DNA from: Leyella stercorea
GTDB taxonomy: Bacteria; Bacteroidota; Bacteroidia; Bacteroidales; Bacteroidaceae
Direction: 5' to 3'
Assembly (NCBI RefSeq): GCF_019052365.1
Contig: NZ_JAHQUY010000044.1
Coordinates: 1-27,471, forward strand
Length of the DNA: 27,471 nt
Below the pieces are notes generated by a model. That model was not told the DNA's origin. It made no database searches and saw nothing but the letters and a program-made list of their open reading frames with translations. Shown in pieces: positions 12,621-20,781 of this stretch. The position numbers and the translations under genes were made by a program. How positions within the stretch are numbered: the first letter of the stretch is position 1; each line of letters starts with the position of its first letter.

Positions 12621-14867
12621 ATGGAAACAATTTATTTAGCGATTGTGGTCTTTCTGCTATGTCTGGCAGTATTCGACCTTTTTGTTGGAGTAAGTAACGA
12701 CGCCGTCAACTTCCTTAACAGCGCCATCGGAGCTAAGGTGGCGAAGTTCCGCACGGTGCTCATCGTTGCTTCGGCAGGTGTGGCAATTGGCGCCGTAATG
12801 TCCTCGGGTATGATGGACGTGGCACGACACGGCATTATGCAACCTGCCAATTTCTCGTTCTACGACGTAATGACCGTCTTCCTTGCCGTAATGGTTACAG
12901 ACGTTATCGTGCTCGACATGTTCAACACGCTCGGCATGCCGACCTCTACTACTGTTTCGCTCGTGTTCGAGTTGCTTGGCGGTACGTTCGTGCTTGCAGC
13001 TATCAAGATTGCAGCCGACCCGACGCTCGGCTTTGCCGACCTGCTTAACACGGACAAGGCGTTGAGCGTGATTGTCGCCATCTTCGTGAGTGTGGCTATC
13101 GCCTTCTTCTTCGGTATGATTGTGCAATGGCTCTCACGTATAGTGTTCACTTTTAATTATAAGAAACACTCGCGCTACTCTATCGCACTCTTCGGCGGTA
13201 TCGCCTTCACAGCTCTCTCCTACTTCATCTTCCTTAAAGGCTTGGGCAAGAGCCGCTTCATTGCAGAGGACGTTCGTACATGGATTGACAGCAACATCTC
13301 GTTACTGTTGCTCTACACGTTCGTAGGCTCAACTATCATGATGCAGGTTCTGCACATGCTGCGCGTCAACGTGTTCAAGTTCGTTGTGCTCATGGGTACA
13401 TTCGCTCTTGCTATGGCTTTCGCCGGCAACGACCTTGTGAACTTCATCGGTGTGCCTCTCGCCGGCATGGACTCGTTCCGCGACTATATAGCTAACAGCA
13501 ACGGCCTTGACGCAAGAGACTATATGATGACTTCGCTCATGGAGTCGGCACAGACACCTCCGTTCTTCCTGCTTGCAGCCGGCGTTATCATGATTGTGGC
13601 TATGGCTACATCTAAGAAGGCGCGCAACGTGATAAAGACCAGCGTCGACCTTAGCCGTCAGGACGAAGGCGACGAGATGTTCGGTTCGAGCCGTGCGGCA
13701 CGCAGCATCGTCCGCGTCACTCAGGACGGCAATAGCAGGGTAATGCAGTACATGCCGAAGTCTGTGTCGCGCTGGATTGACAGCCGCTTCAACAAGCAGG
13801 AGGCGGAGCTTAACGACGGAGCCGCATTCGACGTAGTGCGTGCAGCCATCAACCTCGTGCTCGCATCTATGCTCATCACTATCGGTACCAACTACAAGTT
13901 GCCGCTTTCTACAACATACGTAACATTCATGGTAGCCATGGGTTCTTCACTCGCCGACCGCGCTTGGAGCCGCGAGAGTGCCGTATTCCGTGTGACTGGT
14001 GTAATCAGCGTAATCGGCGGTTGGTTCATCACCGCAGCCGTAGCCTTTGGAGCCTGCGCCCTTGTCTGCCTGATAATGTTCTACGGCGGCATACTCGCCA
14101 AGATTCTGTTCATGGTGCTCGTAGTTGCGCTGCTCATCAAGAGCAACCGCAAGTATGCAAGCAAGGAGAAAGAGGGCGAGAAGGAGGATGTGTTCCGCCT
14201 GATGATGCGCACCCGCGACCCGGAGATTGTGCTCGACCTGCTCATGAAGCACGTATCGCGTACACAGAGTTTCATGACACGCTTCGCCATCGACGAGTTC
14301 AACAATATTATCGACGGTTTGGAGAACGAGCGCACACGCACTCTGCGCAAGGTGAACAACGAACTTAGAAAAGAGAAGGAGATGTTGAAGAAGTTCCGCC
14401 GCCAGGAGTTGCTCGCCTTGAAGCGAGTTCCTACGGATATCGCGATAGAACGCAACACATGGTTCCACCTTGGCATCAACTCTTCTGAGCAGTACATCTA
14501 CTGCCTGCGCCGTATCCTCGACCCGATTAAGGAGCATGTGGACAACAACTTCAACCCTGTTCCGCAACTATACATCGACGAGTTCCGCCCGCTACGCGCC
14601 ACTATCAACGACCTTATGCAGCAGACCGAAACACAGATCTCTACCTGCCGCTTCGAGCACTATCGCGACACGCTCGCTTTGGCCGACAAGTGCAAGGACG
14701 AACTCTCAGTAGTGCGTAAGCGTCACATCGACCGCATCACGGAGATGAAGGACAACAACCTGCTGCAGATATCGCTCGTATACCTCAACCTCCTGCAGGA
14801 GAGTCAGCAGCTGCTCAGTAACATGCGCCACCAGCTGAGAGCAGCCAAGAAATTCATGGAGAACTAA
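12621..14867 (+). CDS. PiT-family inorganic phosphate transporter with long cytosolic tail
   Basis: The protein has 748 residues. It shows the two inverted PiT signatures: GVSNDAVNFLNSAIGAKVA (23-41) and AFAGNDLVNFIGVPLAG (266-282), each with the N-D-x-V-N core that forms the ion and phosphate site. MPTSTTVS (106-113) and PLSTTYV (428-434) are the paired S-T-T segments of the family. Hydrophobic segments run to about residue 505. Residues 506-748 are hydrophilic and helical (K/E/R-rich, LLQESQQLLSNMRHQ near the end), and may be a PhoU-like regulatory domain. Such long forms are common in Bacteroidetes; E. coli PitA has about 500 residues. It imports phosphate with H+ or Na+. It is a single gene with its own promoter and terminator. 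Confidence 0.93.
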   Translation: METIYLAIVVFLLCLAVFDLFVGVSNDAVNFLNSAIGAKVAKFRTVLIVASAGVAIGAVMSSGMMDVARHGIMQPANFSFYDVMTVFLAVMVTDVIVLDMFNTLGMPTSTTVSLVFELLGGTFVLAAIKIAADPTLGFADLLNTDKALSVIVAIFVSVAIAFFFGMIVQWLSRIVFTFNYKKHSRYSIALFGGIAFTALSYFIFLKGLGKSRFIAEDVRTWIDSNISLLLLYTFVGSTIMMQVLHMLRVNVFKFVVLMGTFALAMAFAGNDLVNFIGVPLAGMDSFRDYIANSNGLDARDYMMTSLMESAQTPPFFLLAAGVIMIVAMATSKKARNVIKTSVDLSRQDEGDEMFGSSRAARSIVRVTQDGNSRVMQYMPKSVSRWIDSRFNKQEAELNDGAAFDVVRAAINLVLASMLITIGTNYKLPLSTTYVTFMVAMGSSLADRAWSRESAVFRVTGVISVIGGWFITAAVAFGACALVCLIMFYGGILAKILFMVLVVALLIKSNRKYASKEKEGEKEDVFRLMMRTRDPEIVLDLLMKHVSRTQSFMTRFAIDEFNNIIDGLENERTRTLRKVNNELRKEKEMLKKFRRQELLALKRVPTDIAIERNTWFHLGINSSEQYIYCLRRILDPIKEHVDNNFNPVPQLYIDEFRPLRATINDLMQQTETQISTCRFEHYRDTLALADKCKDELSVVRKRHIDRITEMKDNNLLQISLVYLNLLQESQQLLSNMRHQLRAAKKFMEN

Positions 14868-14898
14868 ACTCAACTTCCATAGTAACTGATCAATTGAA

Positions 14899-14930
14899 AA
14901 GACCCTGCCAAACGCTATTGGCAGGGTCTT
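14899..14930 (+). terminator. Terminator after the PiT gene
   Basis: A perfect 13-bp stem AAGACCCTGCCAA/TTGGCAGGGTCTT with loop ACGCTA lies 32 bases after the stop. The following T-run is short (TTTCGC) on the plus strand, while on the minus strand the stem leads into TTTTC, so it may act in both directions between the PiT gene and the convergent MBL gene. Confidence 0.8.
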
Positions 14931-14991
14931 TCGCATTAATATTCCACAAAGTTGTTTCACATCGTTGCTCGAAGCATCTTTACCGCAAACT

Positions 14992-15066
14992 GGTAACATC
15001 ATTACCCGACTTCGGTAACATTGTTTTCGCACTTCGGTAACAACATTACCAGTCCGTGGTAACAAC
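14992..15066. repeat. Cluster of GGTAAC elements in alternating orientation
   Basis: Within 75 bases GGTAAC occurs four times on the plus strand (14992, 15015, 15037, 15058), two of them inside the longer repeat ACTTCGGTAACA (15009 and 15031), and ATTACC twice (15001, 15045). It lies in the 257-base gap between two convergent genes, and no gene is supported there. Function unknown; it may be a small intergenic repeat. Confidence 0.55.
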
Positions 15067-15124
15067 CGTTCTTTTGTATGTCTGTATTATTTAGTCATAG
15101 GACTTAACTATTAAAACCACACGA

Positions 15125-15931
15125 CTACGCAAGTTCGAACACGCCTGTAGGCTGTTTGCGTCTGAGCACATCAAGCTTCACCTCGTCGCCGACCTTAATG
15201 CCTGCATCCAAGAGTGCCTGCTCTACCGATTTGCGTGCCAGTTCGGGATGATTATTCTCCTCGCTTAGATGGCAGAGCCAGATGTGCTTGAGGCGTTCTG
15301 TATAGTTCTCTACGAGTGTAGCGCCGCATTGAGGGTTGCTCAGGTGTCCTGTGCCACATCTGATTCGGTCCTGCAGATAGCGCGGATAGGGTCCGTTCTG
15401 CAACATCTGAGGGTCGTAGTTAGCCTCTATCACGAGATAGTCGGTATTCTTTATTATCTGCTTCATCTCTTCGGTGATATGACCTACGTCGGTGAGAAGC
15501 GTGAAGACAACGCCTTCGTGCTCAATAGAGTAGCCAACGTTGTCAGAACTATCGTGCGGCACGCCAAACGGCGTTATGCGGAATCCGCTTGTCTCAAACG
15601 GCTCGCCCTTCACTACATAATGGCGGTTTGACTGCGCAAGCTTCATCTTCATACAGTAGTTGCGGTCCATACCCGAGTGTACAAGTTGAGTGGCAAAGAC
15701 GGGCAGATCGAGTTTCTTGCTGAGGCTTCCTACCGACTTGATATGGTCAGCATGGTCGTGCGTAACAAGAATCGAACTAAATCCGCCGAGCATGTGCAGC
15801 CCGTAATCGCCGAAACTTTTCTTCAGACTTCGCGTTCCTACACCAACATCAATCAAGAGTCCGTCGTTTTCTGTATATAGATAGTAGCAGTTGCCACAGC
15901 TTCCGCTTCCGAATGATATAAATTTGAACAT
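15125..15931 (-). CDS. MBL-fold metallo-hydrolase (YycJ/WalJ-like)
   Basis: The protein has 268 residues. It starts MFKFISFGSGSCGNCYYLYT and carries the metallo-beta-lactamase signature ILVTHDHADHIKSVGSL (54-70) with H58, H60, D62 and H63, then GVPHDSSDNVGYSIE, LLTDVGH and a late LCHLSEENNHPELA with a further His. The start (F-x-S-x-x-S-G-S-x-G-N) and the LSxENN motif are those of the YycJ/WalJ group, thought to be exonucleases or cell-wall-related hydrolases; the substrate is not settled. Length is normal. It has its own TTG-N20-TAACTTTG promoter and runs convergently to the PiT gene. Confidence 0.9.
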   Translation of the reverse strand: MFKFISFGSGSCGNCYYLYTENDGLLIDVGVGTRSLKKSFGDYGLHMLGGFSSILVTHDHADHIKSVGSLSKKLDLPVFATQLVHSGMDRNYCMKMKLAQSNRHYVVKGEPFETSGFRITPFGVPHDSSDNVGYSIEHEGVVFTLLTDVGHITEEMKQIIKNTDYLVIEANYDPQMLQNGPYPRYLQDRIRCGTGHLSNPQCGATLVENYTERLKHIWLCHLSEENNHPELARKSVEQALLDAGIKVGDEVKLDVLRRKQPTGVFELA

Positions 15932-15977
15932 TGCTATATTATAATGTGAAGAGAATAAATGGAGGGGTTTTTCATTA

Positions 15978-16008
15978 CAAAGTTATCAAAAATATTGGTT
16001 TCGTACAA
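15978..16008 (-). promoter_or_regulatory. Promoter of the MBL-fold hydrolase gene
   Basis: On the minus strand TTG (16008-16006), exactly 20 bases, then TAACTTTG (15985-15978). It lies 47 bases before the start at 15931 and fits the Bacteroidetes consensus fully. Confidence 0.8.
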
Positions 16009-16023
16009 AACTTTAACTACATT

Positions 16024-16054
16024 TTGCCTAAACAAACAATAATCAGTAACTTTG
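16024..16054 (+). promoter_or_regulatory. Promoter of the lipoprotein/ABC-F unit
   Basis: TTG (16024-16026), exactly 20 bases, then TAACTTTG (16047-16054). It is back to back with the leftward promoter at 15978-16008, and the lipoprotein start is 39 bases further on. Confidence 0.8.
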
Positions 16055-16092
16055 CATATTTAAATGCAGAATTAAAAAACAGCAAACAGATA

Positions 16093-16554
16093 ATGAATAC
16101 GAGCAAAGGGATTCATACGCACAAACGGACGGCTCTCGCGGGGCTTCTCGCAGGCGTTCTGCTTACGGCTTCGTGCTCTTACTGCGAGGAGAAAGCCATA
16201 GAACAGAGTGTTGTTGGCTTCGCGCAGAACTACTTCAACCTGCGCTACCAGAAGGCTCTCAATGCGTGCACGCCCGAATCGGAAAAGTGGGTGCGCTTCA
16301 AGGCTACCAACATCACGCAGGAGGATGTCGACGTATACAACTCCAAGCGCGACACAGCCGAATGCGACGTCGAGTCGATTGATATGGATGACGACAAGGC
16401 AACGGCTATAGTGGAAGTGCGCAATTTTCTCAACTGCGACTCGATTGGCAAGCCTGCCTCTATCTGTCCAAACGCCAAGTTTAAATTAGAGCTGAAGAAG
16501 CAGGGCGAGAAGTGGATGGTAGACGTGCAAAGCCCGATAACAACATGTATTTAA
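16093..16554 (+). CDS. Small lipoprotein, DUF4878-like
   Basis: From ATG 16093 the protein has 153 residues. An earlier in-frame ATG at 15931 lies upstream of the promoter and is rejected. Residues 1-28 are a lipoprotein signal ending in the lipobox LTASC with Cys28. The mature part (about 35-153) has the shape of NTF2-like export-linked domains: a helix (KAIEQSVVGFAQNYFNLRYQ), then strands with AIVEVRNF and a final KKQGEKWMVDVQSP. The ending 'K-x-G-x-x-W-x-V-D' is typical of DUF4878 proteins. It should sit in the cell envelope. The ABC-F gene begins 13 bases later, so they share a transcript. Function unknown. Confidence 0.8.
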   Translation: MNTSKGIHTHKRTALAGLLAGVLLTASCSYCEEKAIEQSVVGFAQNYFNLRYQKALNACTPESEKWVRFKATNITQEDVDVYNSKRDTAECDVESIDMDDDKATAIVEVRNFLNCDSIGKPASICPNAKFKLELKKQGEKWMVDVQSPITTCI

Positions 16555-16567
16555 ACAAAAGAAGAAA

Positions 16568-18520
16568 ATGATTTCAATAGAACAACTGTCAGTAGAGTTT
16601 GGTGTTAAACCGCTGTTCCGCAACGTAAGTTTCGTGGTGAACGATCGCGACCGCATAGCACTTGTGGGCAAGAACGGCGCCGGCAAATCGACGATGCTGA
16701 AGATTATATGCGGGCTGCAGAAGCCTACTGAAGGCAATGTGGCTATACCGACAGACACCACTATCGGCTATCTGCCGCAGGTGATGGTGTTGCAGGATAA
16801 CACGACCGTAAAGGAGGAGGCACGCAAGGCGTTCGCCGACACGGCTAAGCTGAAGGCGCAGATAGAGGAGCTCAACCAGCAGATGGCTGAGCGCACCGAC
16901 TACGAAAGCCCTGAATATGCCGAATTGGTGGAGAAGTTCACGCAGAAGCACGACCACTACATGATGATGGGTGGCGACAACTACGAGGCAGAGATAGAGC
17001 GCACACTTACCGGTTTGGGATTCACACGCAACGACTTCGATCGCCCTACAAAGGAGTTCAGCGGTGGCTGGCGTATGCGTATCGAGCTGGCAAAGATTCT
17101 GCTGCGACGCCCCGACGTACTGCTGCTCGACGAGCCTACCAACCACCTCGACATCGAGAGTATCGGTTGGCTCGAGCGATTCTTGCAGCAGAGCGCAAAA
17201 GCCGTTGTGCTTGTGAGCCACGACCGCGCATTCATCAACAACGTCACTAACCGCACCATAGAGATATCGTGCGGACAGGTGAACGACTACAAGGTGAAGT
17301 ACGACGAGTACGTAAAACTGCGTGCCGAACGCCACGAACAGCAGTTGCGCGCTTACGAGAACCAGCAGAAGGAAATAGCTGATATAAAGGACTTTATAGA
17401 GCGCTTCAGATACAAACCAACCAAGGCTGTACAGGTGCAGAGCCGCATAAAGCAGTTGGAGAAGATTGTGCCTATCGAGGTGGACGAGGTGGACAACGCA
17501 ACGATGCATCTGAAGTTCCCGCCGTGCCTTCGCTCGGGCGACTACCCCATCATCTGCGAGGACGTGCGCAAGGACTACGGCGAGCATACCGTGTTCAAAG
17601 ATGTGAACCTCACCATAAAGCGTGGCGAAAAGGTGGCATTCGTAGGCAAGAATGGCGAGGGAAAGTCGACGCTCGTGAAGTGCATAATGGGCGAGATTCC
17701 GTTCACGGGAAACCTAAAGGTGGGCCACAACGTGCAGATTGGCTACTTCGCACAGAACCAGGCGCAGTTGCTCGACGGCGAGATAAGCGTGTTTGACACT
17801 ATCGACCGCGTGGCTAAGGGCGACATACGTCTGAAGATAAAGAATATTCTTGGAGCGTTCATGTTCGGAGGCGAGGCAATCGACAAGAAGGTGAAGGTAT
17901 TGTCGGGTGGCGAGCGTAGCCGTCTGGCTATGATAAAGTTGCTGCTTGAGCCGGTGAACCTGCTCATCCTCGACGAGCCTACCAACCACTTGGACATGGC
18001 ATCGAAGGAGGTGCTGAAGGAGGCTATCAACGCCTTCGACGGCACGGCTATCATTGTCAGCCACGACCGCGAGTTCCTCGACGGACTGGTTTCGAAGGTG
18101 TACGAGTTCGGCGGAGGTGCCGTTCGCGAGCATCTCGGTGGCATATACGACTACCTGCGCTCGCGCGACATCAGCAGTCTGAACGAGCTTGGTGCCATGA
18201 GTTCGCAGCAGGTTCCACCTGCACAGACCACAGCTGCACAGCAGAACGACGACGCAGCTGCCAGCTCGGGCAAGATAAGCTACGCCGAGCATAAGGAGCA
18301 GCAGAAGAAGATACGTCGTGTGGAGAAACTCATCAAGGAGTCGGAAACGAAGATTGAGGCTATGGAGAACCGCATCTCAGAGATTGACGCCCTGCTCTGC
18401 CAGCCTGAGAACGCCGCCGACATGACTCTCATAAACGAATATACGGCTATAAAGTCGAGAATGGACGAAGAGGAAGAACGCTGGACAGAGCTCTGCGAAG
18501 AACTCGAAGCGCTCAAATAA
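16568..18520 (+). CDS. ABC-F family ATPase
   Basis: The protein has 650 residues, with two ATP-binding cassettes and no membrane segment. Cassette 1 has GKNGAGKS (34-41), FSGGWRMR (about 164) and DEPTNHLD (about 188). Cassette 2 has GKNGEGKS (about 360), LSGGERSR (about 445) and DEPTNHLD (about 468). Between them is a charged helical linker (PtIM region, about 240-320: RAERHEQQLRAYENQQKE). The end (about 560-650) is a coiled coil with KKIRRVEKLIKESETKIEAM, as in Uup-type members. ABC-F proteins act on ribosomes, as translation factors or antibiotic-protection factors. The long C-terminal coiled coil and the chromosomal setting favour a housekeeping Uup/EttA-like role over resistance, but this is inference. 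Confidence 0.93.
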   Translation: MISIEQLSVEFGVKPLFRNVSFVVNDRDRIALVGKNGAGKSTMLKIICGLQKPTEGNVAIPTDTTIGYLPQVMVLQDNTTVKEEARKAFADTAKLKAQIEELNQQMAERTDYESPEYAELVEKFTQKHDHYMMMGGDNYEAEIERTLTGLGFTRNDFDRPTKEFSGGWRMRIELAKILLRRPDVLLLDEPTNHLDIESIGWLERFLQQSAKAVVLVSHDRAFINNVTNRTIEISCGQVNDYKVKYDEYVKLRAERHEQQLRAYENQQKEIADIKDFIERFRYKPTKAVQVQSRIKQLEKIVPIEVDEVDNATMHLKFPPCLRSGDYPIICEDVRKDYGEHTVFKDVNLTIKRGEKVAFVGKNGEGKSTLVKCIMGEIPFTGNLKVGHNVQIGYFAQNQAQLLDGEISVFDTIDRVAKGDIRLKIKNILGAFMFGGEAIDKKVKVLSGGERSRLAMIKLLLEPVNLLILDEPTNHLDMASKEVLKEAINAFDGTAIIVSHDREFLDGLVSKVYEFGGGAVREHLGGIYDYLRSRDISSLNELGAMSSQQVPPAQTTAAQQNDDAAASSGKISYAEHKEQQKKIRRVEKLIKESETKIEAMENRISEIDALLCQPENAADMTLINEYTAIKSRMDEEEERWTELCEELEALK

Positions 18521-18576
18521 TAGTGTCCATACGCAATTAATAAGTGTAAACGCCACATAGTTACAAAGAAAATTCG

Positions 18577-18584
18577 TAACTTTG
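18577..18584 (+). promoter_or_regulatory. Possible -7 element before ftsE
   Basis: TAACTTTG (18577-18584) matches TAnnTTTG 41 bases before the ftsE start, but no TTG lies at the proper distance. The ABC-F stop is 57 bases upstream, so read-through from it is also possible. Confidence 0.4.
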
Positions 18585-18624
18585 CGGTTGCTATCATCAA
18601 TGGCAGTAAAATAAAAGAACGAAG

Positions 18625-19311
18625 ATGTTAATAGATTATCAAAAAGCAAATGTCTATCAGGCAGACGACAGCGTACTCAACGACGTTAACTTTCAGGTTG
18701 ACGCCGACCAGTTTGTATACGTTATCGGCAAAGTGGGTTCGGGCAAGTCGTCGCTCCTGAAAACAATATACTGTGAAGTAGATTTCGACAAGGACGACGC
18801 AGAGAAGGCAGAAGTCTTGGGTCGTAATCTGCTTAACATAAAGCGTCGCGAGATACCGGCGTTGCGTCGCGAGATGGGCATTATCTTCCAGGACTTTCAG
18901 CTGCTGCACGACCGCAACGTGTACCGCAACCTCGAGTTTGTGCTGCACTCTACGGGTTGGAAATCGTCGAAGCAGATTGCAGAACGCATAGAGCAGGTGC
19001 TCGAAGCCGTAGGTATGCAGGACATGAAGCTGCGCTTGCCGCACGAGCTGTCGGGCGGCGAACAGCAACGCATAGCCATCGCACGCGCCTTACTCAACAG
19101 TCCGAAGATTATCATCGCTGACGAGCCTACCGGAAACCTCGACCCTGAGACAGCTGAGAAGATCGTAGGTCTGCTCTACGAAATCAGCCACACGGGCACA
19201 GCCGTCGTTTTCTCTACACATAATCACGGACTCATTGAGAAGTTTCCTGGACGTGTGTTCGAATGTGAGCAAGGCAAGCTGCACGACGTGACTGACAGAT
19301 ATAACAAGTAA
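18625..19311 (+). CDS. Cell-division ATPase FtsE
   Basis: The protein has 228 residues, normal for FtsE. It has Walker A GKVGSGKS (35-42), Q-loop [20 protein letters not shown] (about 90-109), signature [15 protein letters not shown] (about 142) and Walker [14 protein letters not shown] (about 163). The FQDFQLLxDRxVxxNL block is diagnostic of FtsE. It couples ATP use to cell-wall hydrolysis at the division site through the membrane partner FtsX. FtsX is not next to it; aspartokinase follows 33 bases later, so the partner must be elsewhere. Other small ABC ATPases (LolD-like) share motifs but differ in the Q-loop region. Confidence 0.88.
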   Translation: MLIDYQKANVYQADDSVLNDVNFQVDADQFVYVIGKVGSGKSSLLKTIYCEVDFDKDDAEKAEVLGRNLLNIKRREIPALRREMGIIFQDFQLLHDRNVYRNLEFVLHSTGWKSSKQIAERIEQVLEAVGMQDMKLRLPHELSGGEQQRIAIARALLNSPKIIIADEPTGNLDPETAEKIVGLLYEISHTGTAVVFSTHNHGLIEKFPGRVFECEQGKLHDVTDRYNK

Positions 19312-19344
19312 AAGTACAAGTAAAAACAAAATAATAAAACATTA

Positions 19345-20667
19345 ATGAAAGTAATGAAATTTGGAGGAACCTCTGTAGGTACTCCGGAACGCATGAAATC
19401 CGTTGCGACAATGGTCTCTGAGTCAGGAGAGCAAGTGTTTGTTGTGTTGTCTGCAATGTCAGGAACAACAAACTCACTCATCGAGATCTCTAACTATCTC
19501 TACAAGAAGAACTCCGACGGAGCTAACGATGTAATCAACAATCTTGAGCAGAAATATATGCAGCACGTAGAGGAACTCTACTCTACCGACGAATATAAGC
19601 AGCGCACTCGCGAGTTCCTTGCATCTGAATTCAACTATCTCCGTTCGTTCACAAAAGACCTCTTCACAAGTTTCGAAGAGAAGAACATCGTAGCGCAGGG
19701 TGAGATTATCAGCACCAATATGGTTACAAACTTCCTGCAGGAGCAGGGCGTGAAGGTATGCTTGCTGTCGGCTTTCGACTTCATGCGTACAGACAAGAAC
19801 GCAGAGCCCGACACCCACTACATCAAGGAGAAGTTGGCTGCGTTAATGAAAGAGAACGAGGGCTATCAGATATATATCACACAGGGATTCATCTGCCGCA
19901 ACGCTTACGGCGAGGTAGACAACCTGCTGCGCGGCGGTAGCGACTTCACGGCTTCGCTCATCGGAGCGGCTCTGCCTGCCGAGGAGATTCAGATATGGAC
20001 CGATATCGACGGTATGCACAACAACGACCCGCGCGTGGTCGAGAAGACCGAGGCTATACGCCAGCTCAACTTCGAGGAAGCTGCCGAGCTCGCTTACTTC
20101 GGTGCAAAGATTCTGCACCCTACTTGCGTGCAGCCGGCTAAGTTCGCTGGCATACCAGTACGCCTCAAGAACACTCTCGACCCGAAGGCCGAGGGCACTA
20201 TCATCGACAACGTGCTACTCAAAGGCAAAATTAAGGCTGTAGCTGCGAAGGATAACATAACGGCTATCAAGATCAAGTCGTCGCGCATGCTCTTTGCTAC
20301 GGGTTTCCTCCGCAAGGTGTTCGAGATTTTCGAGTGCTACCAGACTCCTATCGACATGATTACGACGAGCGAGGTGGGTGTTTCGATGAGTATCGACAAC
20401 ACGTCTCATCTCAACGAGATTGTAGATGAGCTGAAGAAGTACGGCACAGTAACCGTCGACTCGGACATGTGCATCGTATGCGTTGTGGGCGACCTCGACT
20501 GGAACAACCTCGGCTTCGAAAGCATTGTCTTGGATGCGATGAAGAATATCCCCGTGCGTATGATTTCGTATGGCGGAAGCAACTATAACATTTCGTTCCT
20601 CATCAGAGAGTCTGACAAGGTGCGTGCGTTGCAAAGCCTCTCGGACGTGCTCTTCAACCATAAGTAA
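19345..20667 (+). CDS. Aspartate kinase (monofunctional)
   Basis: The protein has 440 residues. It starts with the family motif KVMKFGGTSVGTPERMKSV, continues with the aspartate/ATP-binding region (LRGGSDFTASLIGAALPAEE, IWTDIDGMHNNDPRVV) and AYFGAKILHPTCVQPA, and has two ACT domains from about residue 310 (FEIFECYQTPIDMITTSEVG, VSMSIDNTSHLNEI). There is no homoserine dehydrogenase domain, so it is monofunctional. It makes aspartyl phosphate, the first step towards lysine, diaminopimelate, threonine and methionine. The ACT domains imply feedback by an end product, most likely lysine since lysA follows. It is co-directional with ftsE (33 bases). Confidence 0.95.
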   Translation: MKVMKFGGTSVGTPERMKSVATMVSESGEQVFVVLSAMSGTTNSLIEISNYLYKKNSDGANDVINNLEQKYMQHVEELYSTDEYKQRTREFLASEFNYLRSFTKDLFTSFEEKNIVAQGEIISTNMVTNFLQEQGVKVCLLSAFDFMRTDKNAEPDTHYIKEKLAALMKENEGYQIYITQGFICRNAYGEVDNLLRGGSDFTASLIGAALPAEEIQIWTDIDGMHNNDPRVVEKTEAIRQLNFEEAAELAYFGAKILHPTCVQPAKFAGIPVRLKNTLDPKAEGTIIDNVLLKGKIKAVAAKDNITAIKIKSSRMLFATGFLRKVFEIFECYQTPIDMITTSEVGVSMSIDNTSHLNEIVDELKKYGTVTVDSDMCIVCVVGDLDWNNLGFESIVLDAMKNIPVRMISYGGSNYNISFLIRESDKVRALQSLSDVLFNHK

Positions 20668-20699
20668 AAGAAAGACTGCACGTCAAAGAACAAGATTGT

Positions 20700-20742
20700 A
20701 GGAGTTAACGGAGATAATGGCGTAGCCACGAAGTTAACTCCT
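20700..20742 (+). promoter_or_regulatory. Large hairpin between aspartokinase and lysA
   Basis: AGGAGTTAAC (20700-20709) pairs with GTTAACTCCT (20733-20742), with a small inner stem TGGC/GCCA in the loop. It lies in the 114-base gap between the two lysine-pathway genes. There is no T-run, so it may be a processing site, an attenuator or a weak terminator. Confidence 0.55.
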
Positions 20743-20781
20743 TATATCATTTATAATAATAACCATTTAAATACACAAAGA

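Noticed and set aside
13947..14567. A 206-aa minus-strand frame
   Set aside because: It is a shadow of the PiT transporter tail.
14706..15065. A 119-aa minus-strand frame
   Set aside because: It overlaps the PiT gene end, the terminator and the GGTAAC cluster, and has no coding features.
15931..16092. N-terminal extension of the lipoprotein
   Set aside because: It starts at the hydrolase start codon on the other strand and lies upstream of the promoter; the lipoprotein signal begins at 16093.
16589..17587. A 332-aa minus-strand frame
   Set aside because: It is a shadow of the ABC-F gene, whose motifs are fully intact.
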